Below are positions 1 through 7,312 of a DNA stretch of 64,000 nucleotides, one piece after another (position 1 is the first letter of the stretch; every line of letters starts with the position of its first letter). Location: the NCBI RefSeq assembly GCF_019913785.1, contig NZ_JAIOHK010000055.1, positions 1-64,000 of the forward strand, read 5' to 3'. Source of the DNA: Altibacter sp. GTDB taxonomy: Bacteria; Bacteroidota; Bacteroidia; Flavobacteriales; Flavobacteriaceae. The position numbers were made by a program, and so were the translations under genes. The notes under the pieces are model-generated. The model searched no databases, was not told the DNA's origin, and saw nothing but the letters and a program-made list of their open reading frames with translations.

Positions 1-668
1 ATTGCTTTTGAAGAAGAAATATAACAGGCTTCTTCACTTCTAATTTTGGGGTGCAACGCTACCGGAATGTCATCGCCATACTGTGCAAGGTATTTGGCCA
101 TATTCTTTTGAATGGTCGTCTCATCCTCACAATGGGCCGAAATAAGCAGTTTGGTTTTGCTGAAGATGTTTTCGAGCACCTTGGGATTGTCCACCAGCAT
201 ATTCCCTGTAGAGGAACCTAAGAATAATTTAAGTCCGGCCACCTTAGTATCGTCTACCTTAAGAATTTCCTCCAAATTATCGTTGGTACCGCCAAACATG
301 AACGAATAGTTAGCCCATGAGGTCTTTTCGGCTATGGCGAATTTTTCTTCCAATAGCTCAATTGTAGTCGCCTGTGGCACCGTATTGGGCATTTCGATAT
401 AGGAGGTGATTCCCCCGGCCACTGCGGCTTTCGACTCGGTTTCGATAGTTGCCTTATGCGTCAATCCGGGTTCTCTAAAGTGAACCTGATCGTCTATCAT
501 GCCGGGAAGCAGATACATACCGTCGGCATCGATCACTTTTGTATCGGCAGATTTTACACTAATACTTTCGGAAACCTCAACAATACGGTCTTTTTCGACC
601 AAGACGTCTCCACGAAAAATAATCCCTTCGTTGACAATATGAGCGTTTTTTATTAAAATGGGATGCAT
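1..668 (-). CDS. pyrC: Dihydroorotase, amidohydrolase family (3' part outside window)
   Basis: Third step of pyrimidine synthesis: reversible cyclisation of carbamoyl aspartate to dihydroorotate in the cytoplasm. About 222 residues of the N-terminal part are present, roughly half of a usual 420-residue class I enzyme; the C-terminus lies off the left edge. It begins MHPILIKNAH and carries the start of the metallo-dependent hydrolase barrel with DDQVHFREPG and EMPNTVPQ. Where most class I enzymes have the metal-binding HxH (DxHVHLREPG), this one reads QVH. The ATG overlaps the TAA of the upstream glycosyltransferase by one base (TAATG), which suggests translational coupling. Family assignment is firm; the effect of the His-to-Gln change is not known from sequence. 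Confidence 0.9.
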   Translation of the reverse strand, partial: MHPILIKNAHIVNEGIIFRGDVLVEKDRIVEVSESISVKSADTKVIDADGMYLLPGMIDDQVHFREPGLTHKATIETESKAAVAGGITSYIEMPNTVPQATTIELLEEKFAIAEKTSWANYSFMFGGTNDNLEEILKVDDTKVAGLKLFLGSSTGNMLVDNPKVLENIFSKTKLLISAHCEDETTIQKNMAKYLAQYGDDIPVALHPKIRSEEACYISSSKA

Positions 669-1399
669 TACAATTTATATCCTTTAAATAAACTTTTATA
701 TTTCATTTTTATTACACCAAAAATCGCTTCAGAAATAATCCCTCCGCTCATTTTCGATTCACCTCGGGTTCTATCGGTAAACACCACCGGGACTTCAGTA
801 ATTTTAAACTTCAAGAGATAGGCCTTAAATTTCATTTCAATCTGGAAGGCATACCCTACAAATTGGATTTTCTCTAAATTGATTTTCTCTAAAACAGCAC
901 GTTTATAACAGACAAAACCTGCCGTGGTATCGTAGATATTCATTCCGGTGATAAAGCGGACATATTTCGAAGCCATCCACGATAACAACACTCTGCTCAT
1001 AGGCCAGTTCACTACATTTACTCCTTTGACATACCGCGAACCAATGGATAGGTCGAAACCATCTCTGGCACAGGCGTTATACAAACGAATAAGGTCATTA
1101 GGGTTATGAGAAAAATCGGCATCCATTTCAAAGATATATTCGTAATTCTCTTCAAGTGCCCATTTAAAACCGGCGATATAGGCTGTCCCCAACCCCATTT
1201 TTCCTTTTCGTTCCAAAAGAAAAAGGCGCTTCGGAAAAGTATCAATTAACGATCTTACCGTTTGTGCCGTTCCATCCGGAGAGCTGTCTTCCACCACCAA
1301 AATATCAAACGCTCTTTGCAACGAAAAAATATTGCGAATAAGGCGCTCAATGTTTTCAATTTCATTGTAAGTGGGTATTACCACTACGGCTTTGGACAT
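668..1399 (-). CDS. Polyprenol monophosphomannose synthase-like glycosyltransferase (GT2)
   Basis: Family 2 glycosyltransferase resembling dolichol/polyprenol-phosphate mannosyltransferase, which moves a sugar from a nucleotide donor onto a lipid phosphate at the inner face of the cytoplasmic membrane. Visible are the N-terminal nucleotide-binding VVIPTYNE, VVEDSSPDGT, and the acidic metal/donor motif MDADFSHNP, followed by IGSRYVKG. I chose the ATG at 1399 (MSKAVVVIPTYNE) over an in-frame ATG 45 bases upstream, because family members start within a few residues of the IPTYNE strand. No C-terminal membrane segments are obvious, so it is the soluble short form (243 residues). It is followed directly by pyrC with a one-base overlap. 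Confidence 0.87.
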   Translation of the reverse strand: MSKAVVVIPTYNEIENIERLIRNIFSLQRAFDILVVEDSSPDGTAQTVRSLIDTFPKRLFLLERKGKMGLGTAYIAGFKWALEENYEYIFEMDADFSHNPNDLIRLYNACARDGFDLSIGSRYVKGVNVVNWPMSRVLLSWMASKYVRFITGMNIYDTTAGFVCYKRAVLEKINLEKIQFVGYAFQIEMKFKAYLLKFKITEVPVVFTDRTRGESKMSGGIISEAIFGVIKMKYKSLFKGYKL

Positions 1400-1513
1400 A
1401 CTCCGCTTTTTGGGCAAATGTACCTCTTTTTGCGTAAATAGCATGGGAAGGAAATTTTAATTGAACCGCTTTTGACAAAGTATTTTTGAAGTACCTTTAC
1501 CTCAAAATTTACC

Positions 1514-2167
1514 GTGCAATATCTGGAACGACATACCGAATCTCTCGACTGGGTGACGCTCTTATTGGTTGGATGTTTTGTGTTATTTACGTTCGCAAGA
1601 CAACGTTACCCCAAACGCTTTCAGGAATTTATTATGCTGCCTATTACCAACAAATATTTTCTGGTGCAAGGGAGAAATGACGAAATCCAACATCCGTTCA
1701 ATATTTTGTTGTTTGTGGCACAAGTGATCTCGGTGTCCCTTTTTATTTTCTTATTTTTTAAACTTAATGCGCCAGATATGCTTGAAAACAACCCATGGCT
1801 GTTTGTTCAAATTTGTACAGGCTATATGGTATTTGTCCATATAAAGTTTGTCTTAGAAAAGATCATCGGAGCAATTTTTTCTATGGATCAACTCATAAAC
1901 AGCTATTTATATCAAAAACTAAGCTATAGAAATTTGTTGTCCATGATTTTTTTTATAGGAAATCTACTATTTTTCTATGTGGTGCAACCCACTCAAAGTG
2001 TCTTATTTATCTTCGCTTTGTCCGTTTTATTGCTCAATGGTATTGCGCTGTTTTACAGTTATAAAACAAATGGAAATCTAATATTAGGTAATTTCTTTTA
2101 TTTTATTTTGTATCTTTGCGCACTTGAAATTTCACCTTATATCATCCTTTACAAGGCGCTGGTATAA
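1514..2167 (+). CDS. DUF4271 membrane protein
   Basis: Integral membrane protein of 217 residues with about six hydrophobic segments, matching the Bacteroidota-specific DUF4271 family of unknown function. No catalytic motif is visible. The frame has no ATG at its N-terminus; translation is placed at GTG 1514 (QYLERHTESLDWVT). It lies just upstream of hemD on the same strand, an arrangement I recall as common in flavobacteria, but nothing in the sequence links it to haem synthesis. A promoter-like TATCTTTG inside its last 60 bases probably serves hemD. Family call by recall of the overall pattern. Confidence 0.8.
   Translation: MQYLERHTESLDWVTLLLVGCFVLFTFARQRYPKRFQEFIMLPITNKYFLVQGRNDEIQHPFNILLFVAQVISVSLFIFLFFKLNAPDMLENNPWLFVQICTGYMVFVHIKFVLEKIIGAIFSMDQLINSYLYQKLSYRNLLSMIFFIGNLLFFYVVQPTQSVLFIFALSVLLLNGIALFYSYKTNGNLILGNFFYFILYLCALEISPYIILYKALV
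2111..2118 (+). promoter_or_regulatory. Candidate -7 box (TATCTTTG) for hemD
   Basis: TATCTTTG fits the Bacteroidota -7 consensus TAnnTTTG exactly and lies about 74 bases before the hemD ATG, inside the 3' end of the DUF4271 gene. No clear TTG was found at the usual -33 distance, so the site is tentative. Confidence 0.4.
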
Positions 2168-2191
2168 GGAGTAAATTTAAAACTGCTGCTT

Positions 2192-2938
2192 ATGAAAGTG
2201 AAAACTATTCTTGTTTCTCAACCCGAACCCAAGGTTGAAAACTCACCTTATTTCGATCTTATCGAAAAACAAAAAGTAAAGATAGATTTCAGGCCTTTTA
2301 TTCATGTAGAGGGTGTTTCGGGCAAGGATGTACGTTCTCAAAAAGTTGATTTAACAAAATTTACGGCCATCATCCTAAATAGCAGAAATTCGGTGGATCA
2401 TTTTTTCCGAATTGCTGACGAATTGCGATTCAAAGTACCCGATTCGATGAAGTATTTTTGCCTCAGTGAAGCTGTCGCATTTTACCTTCAGAAATATGTG
2501 GTGTATCGAAAAAGAAAGATTTATGTTGGTAAAAGAACCTTCGCCGAGCTTTCTCCCTTAATTAAAAAATACAAGAACGAGAAGTTTTTATTACCTTCTT
2601 CAGATAAATTGAAACCCGAAGTACCTGTTATTTTGAATGACCTTTCCGTCGACTGGAAGCAGGCCACATTCTACAAAACCGTGGTAAGTGACCTATCCGA
2701 TCTGCGAAACGTCTACTACGATATTTTGGTGTTCTTTAGCCCTAGCGGAATAGAATCCTTGCTACACAATTTCCCCGATTTTAAACAAAATGATACCCGT
2801 ATTGCTGTCTTCGGAAATACAACGGTAAAAGCAGCTACGGAAAGCGGATTGCGCGTAGACATACAAGCTCCTACGCCCGAAACACCTTCTATGACCATGG
2901 CGTTGGAAAAATATATCAAGGAAGTAAATAAAAAATAA
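2192..2938 (+). CDS. hemD: Uroporphyrinogen-III synthase
   Basis: Cyclises hydroxymethylbilane with inversion of ring D to give uroporphyrinogen III in tetrapyrrole synthesis. The 248-residue protein has the two-lobed HemD layout: ILVSQPEPK at the start, a strand pattern with AIILNSRNSVDHFF, the linker to the second lobe near residue 120, and VFFSPSGIESLLHNF followed by AVFGNTTVKAATESGL near the C-terminus. The SPSGI and FGNTTVKAA stretches are typical of the family even though overall conservation is low. It ends just before a strong bidirectional terminator shared with convergent pckA. No other haem genes are adjacent in the window. Confidence 0.88.
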   Translation: MKVKTILVSQPEPKVENSPYFDLIEKQKVKIDFRPFIHVEGVSGKDVRSQKVDLTKFTAIILNSRNSVDHFFRIADELRFKVPDSMKYFCLSEAVAFYLQKYVVYRKRKIYVGKRTFAELSPLIKKYKNEKFLLPSSDKLKPEVPVILNDLSVDWKQATFYKTVVSDLSDLRNVYYDILVFFSPSGIESLLHNFPDFKQNDTRIAVFGNTTVKAATESGLRVDIQAPTPETPSMTMALEKYIKEVNKK

Positions 2939-2956
2939 ACTCACTTGTCGCATCAA

Positions 2957-2988
2957 AAAAAAGGCTTCACTTTCGTGAAGCCTTTTTT
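2957..2988. terminator. Bidirectional rho-independent terminator, hemD / pckA
   Basis: A perfect 10-bp stem (2961-2970 with 2975-2984, AAGGCTTCAC arm) with loop TTTC, preceded by an A-run and followed by a T-run, sits between the convergent stop codons of hemD and pckA and can end transcription from both sides. Confidence 0.9.
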
Positions 2989-3005
2989 AATTTATAACGA
3001 TTGGA

Positions 3006-4604
3006 TTATCCAATAGGTGCCCCTGTCAAAATCTCATCGTTGGCAAATTCCTCAAACTTCTTAAAGTTTTCTTTGAACGATGCAGCCAATTCTTTTGCTT
3101 GAATATCGTAGGCCTTCTTATTTTTCCATGTTTCTTTTGGATTTAACACCTCGCTTGGCACATTTGGGCAAGACTGTGGTACTTTTAATCCGAAAATAGG
3201 ATGTAATTCGTACGCCACATTCTTTAACTCACCATTGAGTGCCGCTGTGATCATGGCCCGTGTATAGCGCAACTTCATTCTGGAGCCTACTCCATAAGGA
3301 CCTCCCGTCCAACCGGTATTGATCAACCAAACATTTACCCCTGCATTTTTCATTTTCTTACTCAGCATCTCCCCGTATTCGGTTGGATGCAATGGCATAA
3401 AAGGTGCCCCAAAACATGCTGAAAAGTTCGGAGTTGGTTCATTGATGCCCTCTTCAGTTCCCGCTACTTTGGCCGTATATCCACTAATAAAGTGATAGGC
3501 AGCTTGTCCCGGTGTCAACTTCGAAATTGGAGGCAATACCCCAAAAGCATCTGCTGTTAAAAAGAAAATGTTCTTAGGATTGTGTCCAATGGACGGTACC
3601 TGAATATTATCAATATGGTAAATGGGATAACTTACTCGTGTATTTTGTGTGATCGAGGTATCGGCAAAATCTACCTCGCCTTTTGCATCCATAACCACAT
3701 TTTCCAGAATAGCTCCGGGTTTGATGGCATGGTAAATATCAGGCTCATTTTCTTCAGAAAGATTAATCACTTTTGCATAGCAACCGCCTTCAAAATTGAA
3801 AATTGTATTCTCCTCAGTCCACCCGTGCTCATCGTCGCCAATAAGCTTTCTATTCGGGTCTGCAGAGAGGGTGGTTTTCCCCGTACCTGAAAGTCCGAAG
3901 AAAATAGCCGTTTCACCATCATCGCCCACATTGGCCGAACAGTGCATAGGCATGGTATTCTTATAAACAGGTAGGATAAAATTAAGGGCAGAAAAAATTC
4001 CTTTTTTAATTTCTCCGGTATAGCCGGTTCCACCAATTAAAGCGATTTTTTTTGTAAAATTCAAAATGGCAAAATTGTGCTGCCTCGTACCATCTACTGC
4101 AGGGTCTGCAACAAATCCGGGAGCGTTTACAATCAACCATTCCGGATCGAAACTATCTAATTCAGCTTCGGTTGGCCGTAGGAACATATTAAAGGCAAAC
4201 ATATTACACCATGGATACTCTGTGATTACACGAATGTTTAATCGATAATCATCATCGGCACAGGCATAGCTATCTCGAACATAGACTTCCTTTTCAGAAA
4301 GATAGGCCGTTACCTTGTCGTATAAGGCATCGAACATCTGAGTTGGAAAGGGAAGATTTATATTCCCCCACCATACGCGGTCTCGGGTAATATCGTCTTT
4401 TACAATAAAGCGATCCTTAGGGGATCGTCCGGTGAATTCTCCAGTGTTTACAGCTAGTGCACCACTATTGGCCTCTGTGCCCTGTCCCTTTGCTATTGTC
4501 TCGTTGTGAAGTTCTTGTGAAGATAATTGATACTTAACTTTTGCATTCTTAATTCCGTACGAAGCTAACGAAATTGTTTTTGCAGTTTGGTTTTTACTCA
4601 CCAT
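3006..4604 (-). CDS. pckA: Phosphoenolpyruvate carboxykinase (ATP)
   Basis: Converts oxaloacetate and ATP to phosphoenolpyruvate, CO2 and ADP, the entry step of gluconeogenesis. The 532-residue length matches the bacterial ATP-dependent family. Motifs in order: GEFTGRSPKDRF (substrate Arg region, about residue 56), GGTGYTGEIKKG (about 191), MPMHCSANVG, the kinase loop FGLSGTGKTTLS (about 236-246), the metal-binding LIGDDEHGW, and NTRVSYPIYHI. All residues expected for ATP, Mn/Mg and oxaloacetate binding appear present. The start is supported by a -7 box about 25 bases upstream. Monocistronic, ending at the terminator shared with hemD. Confidence 0.98.
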   Translation of the reverse strand: MVSKNQTAKTISLASYGIKNAKVKYQLSSQELHNETIAKGQGTEANSGALAVNTGEFTGRSPKDRFIVKDDITRDRVWWGNINLPFPTQMFDALYDKVTAYLSEKEVYVRDSYACADDDYRLNIRVITEYPWCNMFAFNMFLRPTEAELDSFDPEWLIVNAPGFVADPAVDGTRQHNFAILNFTKKIALIGGTGYTGEIKKGIFSALNFILPVYKNTMPMHCSANVGDDGETAIFFGLSGTGKTTLSADPNRKLIGDDEHGWTEENTIFNFEGGCYAKVINLSEENEPDIYHAIKPGAILENVVMDAKGEVDFADTSITQNTRVSYPIYHIDNIQVPSIGHNPKNIFFLTADAFGVLPPISKLTPGQAAYHFISGYTAKVAGTEEGINEPTPNFSACFGAPFMPLHPTEYGEMLSKKMKNAGVNVWLINTGWTGGPYGVGSRMKLRYTRAMITAALNGELKNVAYELHPIFGLKVPQSCPNVPSEVLNPKETWKNKKAYDIQAKELAASFKENFKKFEEFANDEILTGAPIG

Positions 4605-4627
4605 AACTAAATTTAATTGTTATGGAA

Positions 4628-4635
4628 CAAAAATA
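4628..4635 (-). promoter_or_regulatory. Candidate -7 box (TATTTTTG) for pckA
   Basis: On the reverse strand TATTTTTG matches TAnnTTTG 24 bases before the pckA ATG. The -33 region is AT-rich without a clear TTG. Placement and motif fit a Bacteroidota primary sigma promoter with a short leader. Confidence 0.45.
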
Positions 4636-4679
4636 ATAAATCTGAAAGAGATAATACGTTTAAAAAAGTATAATTATCC

Positions 4680-5072
4680 CTACTTAATTGTTAATAAACC
4701 ATAGGCCATTCGCAACCAACCCATCATAAATAATAAACCACCTATGGGTGTGACCGGCCCAAGGAAAGAAACCGAGAAAGGCAGTACACTTTTTAGGGCT
4801 AACAGGTAGATAGACCCCGAAAAAAGTAGGATTCCGAAGCAAAAAAATCGAAAGACCCATTTTTTGGTTGCGGCAGGGATCACCGTTGCAAAACCAACGA
4901 TCAACAAGGCGAGTACATGGTACATTTGATAGCGCACTCCTGTTTCAAACGAACTTAAAGCTTCCGCATCCACCAGTTCTTTCAAACCATGTGCTCCAAA
5001 GGCACCAATACCAATTGTAATTGCTGCAAGAACCGAGGCTGTGACGATAATTTTTTTATCAAATTTTTCCAT
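4680..5072 (-). CDS. DUF423 small membrane protein
   Basis: A 130-residue protein with four predicted membrane spans, matching DUF423 (YgdD/YwdK-like). Typical features are ITIGIGAFGAHGLKE near the N-terminus, the SFETGVRYQMYHVLALL segment, and the glycine-rich PVTPIGGLLFMMGWL near the C-terminus. No biochemical function is established for the family. It stands alone between pckA and the divergent saccharopine dehydrogenase-like gene. Confidence 0.9.
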   Translation of the reverse strand: MEKFDKKIIVTASVLAAITIGIGAFGAHGLKELVDAEALSSFETGVRYQMYHVLALLIVGFATVIPAATKKWVFRFFCFGILLFSGSIYLLALKSVLPFSVSFLGPVTPIGGLLFMMGWLRMAYGLLTIK

Positions 5073-5142
5073 AAAATACAGTTACAATTAGTACTTTCGT
5101 TTGCTAGATAATATCCCTACAAAGATAACCAAAAACCCACGG

Positions 5143-6513
5143 ATGAGAAACATTTTGATCATTGGGGCCGGACGCTCCGCCACAAGCCTAATTCAGTATT
5201 TACTCGACAAATCTGAAGCCGAGGAACTCTTTATCACCATTGGTGACATCTCTATACAGAACGCACAGAAATTCACAGATGGCCACCCGAACGGCCGAGG
5301 TATTCTCTTAGATGTTTTTAATGAACCGCAGCGTAAAAAAGCAGTTGAGAGTAGCGACCTTGTTATCTCCATGCTTCCCGCGCGATATCATGTAGATGTA
5401 GCCAAGGATTGTATCGAATTTGGGAAACATCTGGTAACCGCTTCGTATGTAAGTGACCAAATGTTCTCCCTCAATCACAAGGCTGTGGCCAAAGGTCTTG
5501 TATTTATGAACGAGATTGGCCTCGATCCGGGTATTGACCATATGAGTGCCATGCAGGTTATTGACCGAATTCGTGCCAAAGGAGGTAAAATGTTATTGTT
5601 CGAATCGTTTTGCGGCGGCTTGGTCGCCCCCGAAAGCGATGACAATCTCTGGCATTATAAATTTACATGGAACCCGAGAAATGTAGTACTTGCCGGACAA
5701 GGCGGTGCTGCCGAATTCATTCAGGAAGGCACCTACAAATACATTCCCTATCATCGTTTGTTCCGAAGAACAGAATTCCTGGATATTGAAGGCCACGGTC
5801 GGTTTGAAGCCTATGCCAATAGAAATTCATTAAAATACCGAAAAGTATATGGCATGGAAGACATCCTTACCTTGTATCGCGGGACCATTCGCTGTGTAGG
5901 TTTTAGCAAGGCGTGGAATATGTTTGTACAACTGGGAATGACCGACGATGAATACACCATCCCAGATTCTGAAAATATATCCTACCGGGCTTTTGTGAAT
6001 CTGTTCTTGCCCTATTCTCCAACCGATTCGGTGGAATTAAAACTGCGTCATAATCTAAAAATCGATCAGGACGACCTAATGTGGGGTAAATTGGTGGAGC
6101 TGGACATCTTCAATCCCAACAAGAAGATTGGCATCAAGGACGCCACTCCCGCACAAGCGCTTCAGCGAATACTGGAAGACAAATGGACGCTTCAGAAAAA
6201 CGATAAGGACATGATCGTGATGTACCATAAGTTCGGTTACGAACTCAATGGCGAACAAAAACAAATAGACAGCAATATGGTGATTAAAGGGGATGATCAA
6301 ACCTATACCGCCATGGCGAAAACGGTAGGGCTTCCGGTGGCCATCGCTGCGTTGAAGATCCTAAACGAAGAGATAACGACTCCGGGTGTGCAAGTGCCCA
6401 TTGCCAAGGAAGTATATGAACCAATTCTGAAGGAATTGGAAGACTACGGAATTACCTTTAACGAAACTGAGGTTCCCTATATGGGCTATAACCCTAATAA
6501 TGTCGCCGGCTAA
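5143..6513 (+). CDS. Saccharopine dehydrogenase family protein
   Basis: NAD(P)-dependent enzyme of the saccharopine dehydrogenase/reductase family (456 residues). The Rossmann fingerprint IIGAGRSATSLIQYL opens the protein, VISMLPARYH is the end of the nucleotide domain, and NEIGLDPGIDHMSAM and ESFCGGLVAPE are hallmarks of the C-terminal substrate domain. I placed the start at ATG 5143 because it directly precedes the Rossmann strand; an in-frame TTG at 5101 would add 14 residues without family support. In Bacteroidota such genes are annotated as saccharopine or carboxynorspermidine dehydrogenase-like, so the exact substrate (lysine or polyamine metabolism) is open. A strong terminator follows. 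Confidence 0.88.
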   Translation: MRNILIIGAGRSATSLIQYLLDKSEAEELFITIGDISIQNAQKFTDGHPNGRGILLDVFNEPQRKKAVESSDLVISMLPARYHVDVAKDCIEFGKHLVTASYVSDQMFSLNHKAVAKGLVFMNEIGLDPGIDHMSAMQVIDRIRAKGGKMLLFESFCGGLVAPESDDNLWHYKFTWNPRNVVLAGQGGAAEFIQEGTYKYIPYHRLFRRTEFLDIEGHGRFEAYANRNSLKYRKVYGMEDILTLYRGTIRCVGFSKAWNMFVQLGMTDDEYTIPDSENISYRAFVNLFLPYSPTDSVELKLRHNLKIDQDDLMWGKLVELDIFNPNKKIGIKDATPAQALQRILEDKWTLQKNDKDMIVMYHKFGYELNGEQKQIDSNMVIKGDDQTYTAMAKTVGLPVAIAALKILNEEITTPGVQVPIAKEVYEPILKELEDYGITFNETEVPYMGYNPNNVAG

Positions 6514-6514
6514 C

Positions 6515-6548
6515 AAAAAAACCCGTCAAGCTCTTGACGGGTTCTTTT
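6515..6548. terminator. Rho-independent terminator after the saccharopine dehydrogenase-like gene
   Basis: Nine to ten bp stem ACCCGTCAA (6521-6529) with TTGACGGGT (6534-6542), loop GCTC, A-run on the left and TTCTTTT on the right. It lies between convergent genes and probably acts in both directions. Confidence 0.88.
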
Positions 6549-6563
6549 AAGTTTCTTAAATAA

Positions 6564-7253
6564 TTATCGCCTTCCTAAAAAGATACTGATAAAGTAGATC
6601 AAGGTAGCCAAAGAGCCCAAAGCCGAAACCACATAGGTTCTCGCAGCCCATTTCAACGCATCTTTAGATCCCGCCAATTCTTGTTGAGTTACAATATTCT
6701 TTTGCTGTAACCACACCAAGGCGCGCTTACTCGCGTCAAATTCAACCGGAAGGGTAATAAAGGCAAAGGCCGTGGTCATGGCAAATAATAAAATCCCCAC
6801 CAAGAAGATTGAATTCCCAATTAAGGAACCAGTGGCAGACAATATTAATCCGGCCATGATTACAAAATTTGAAAGCTTACTCGAAACGCCTACAGCAGGT
6901 ACAATGGCCGAACGCATTTTCAACCAACTATACGCCGTTGCATGTTGTACCGCATGTCCGCATTCGTGTGCTGCCACTGCCGCAGCAGCCGCATTGCGTT
7001 GTGAATACACAGGCTCACTTAAATTTACGGTTTTGGTCGCAGGATTGTAATGGTCTGTGAGTTGCCCGGCTACCGAAATAACCTTAACATCGTGAATCCC
7101 GTTGTCGCTCAGCATCCTTTCGGCAATTTCCTTACCGCTCATGCCATTTTGCAGGTGAATTTGAGAGTATTTTTTGAATTTGCTTTTGAGCTTATTGCTC
7201 ACATACATACTCACTAAGAAAATAACACCGGCTAATATATAATATCCAATCAT
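6564..7253 (-). CDS. YugP-type neutral zinc metallopeptidase (membrane)
   Basis: Membrane-anchored zinc metallopeptidase of the YugP family (229 residues; zinc peptidase type 2). An N-terminal membrane helix (residues 2-19) is followed by the zinc motif HECGH at residues 96-100 in AAVAAHECGHAVQHATAY, a further hydrophobic region around residues 120-170, and a C-terminal membrane segment. EFDASKRAL, conserved in the family, probably contains a third metal ligand. The substrate is unknown for the family. It lies alone between a terminator and leuS; both are on the reverse strand. Confidence 0.9.
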   Translation of the reverse strand: MIGYYILAGVIFLVSMYVSNKLKSKFKKYSQIHLQNGMSGKEIAERMLSDNGIHDVKVISVAGQLTDHYNPATKTVNLSEPVYSQRNAAAAAVAAHECGHAVQHATAYSWLKMRSAIVPAVGVSSKLSNFVIMAGLILSATGSLIGNSIFLVGILLFAMTTAFAFITLPVEFDASKRALVWLQQKNIVTQQELAGSKDALKWAARTYVVSALGSLATLIYFISIFLGRR

Positions 7254-7312
7254 CTATTTTTAATTTTAAAAGTTCAAAACTACAAATTGATCAGCAAAAA
7301 GTATGCTAGATT

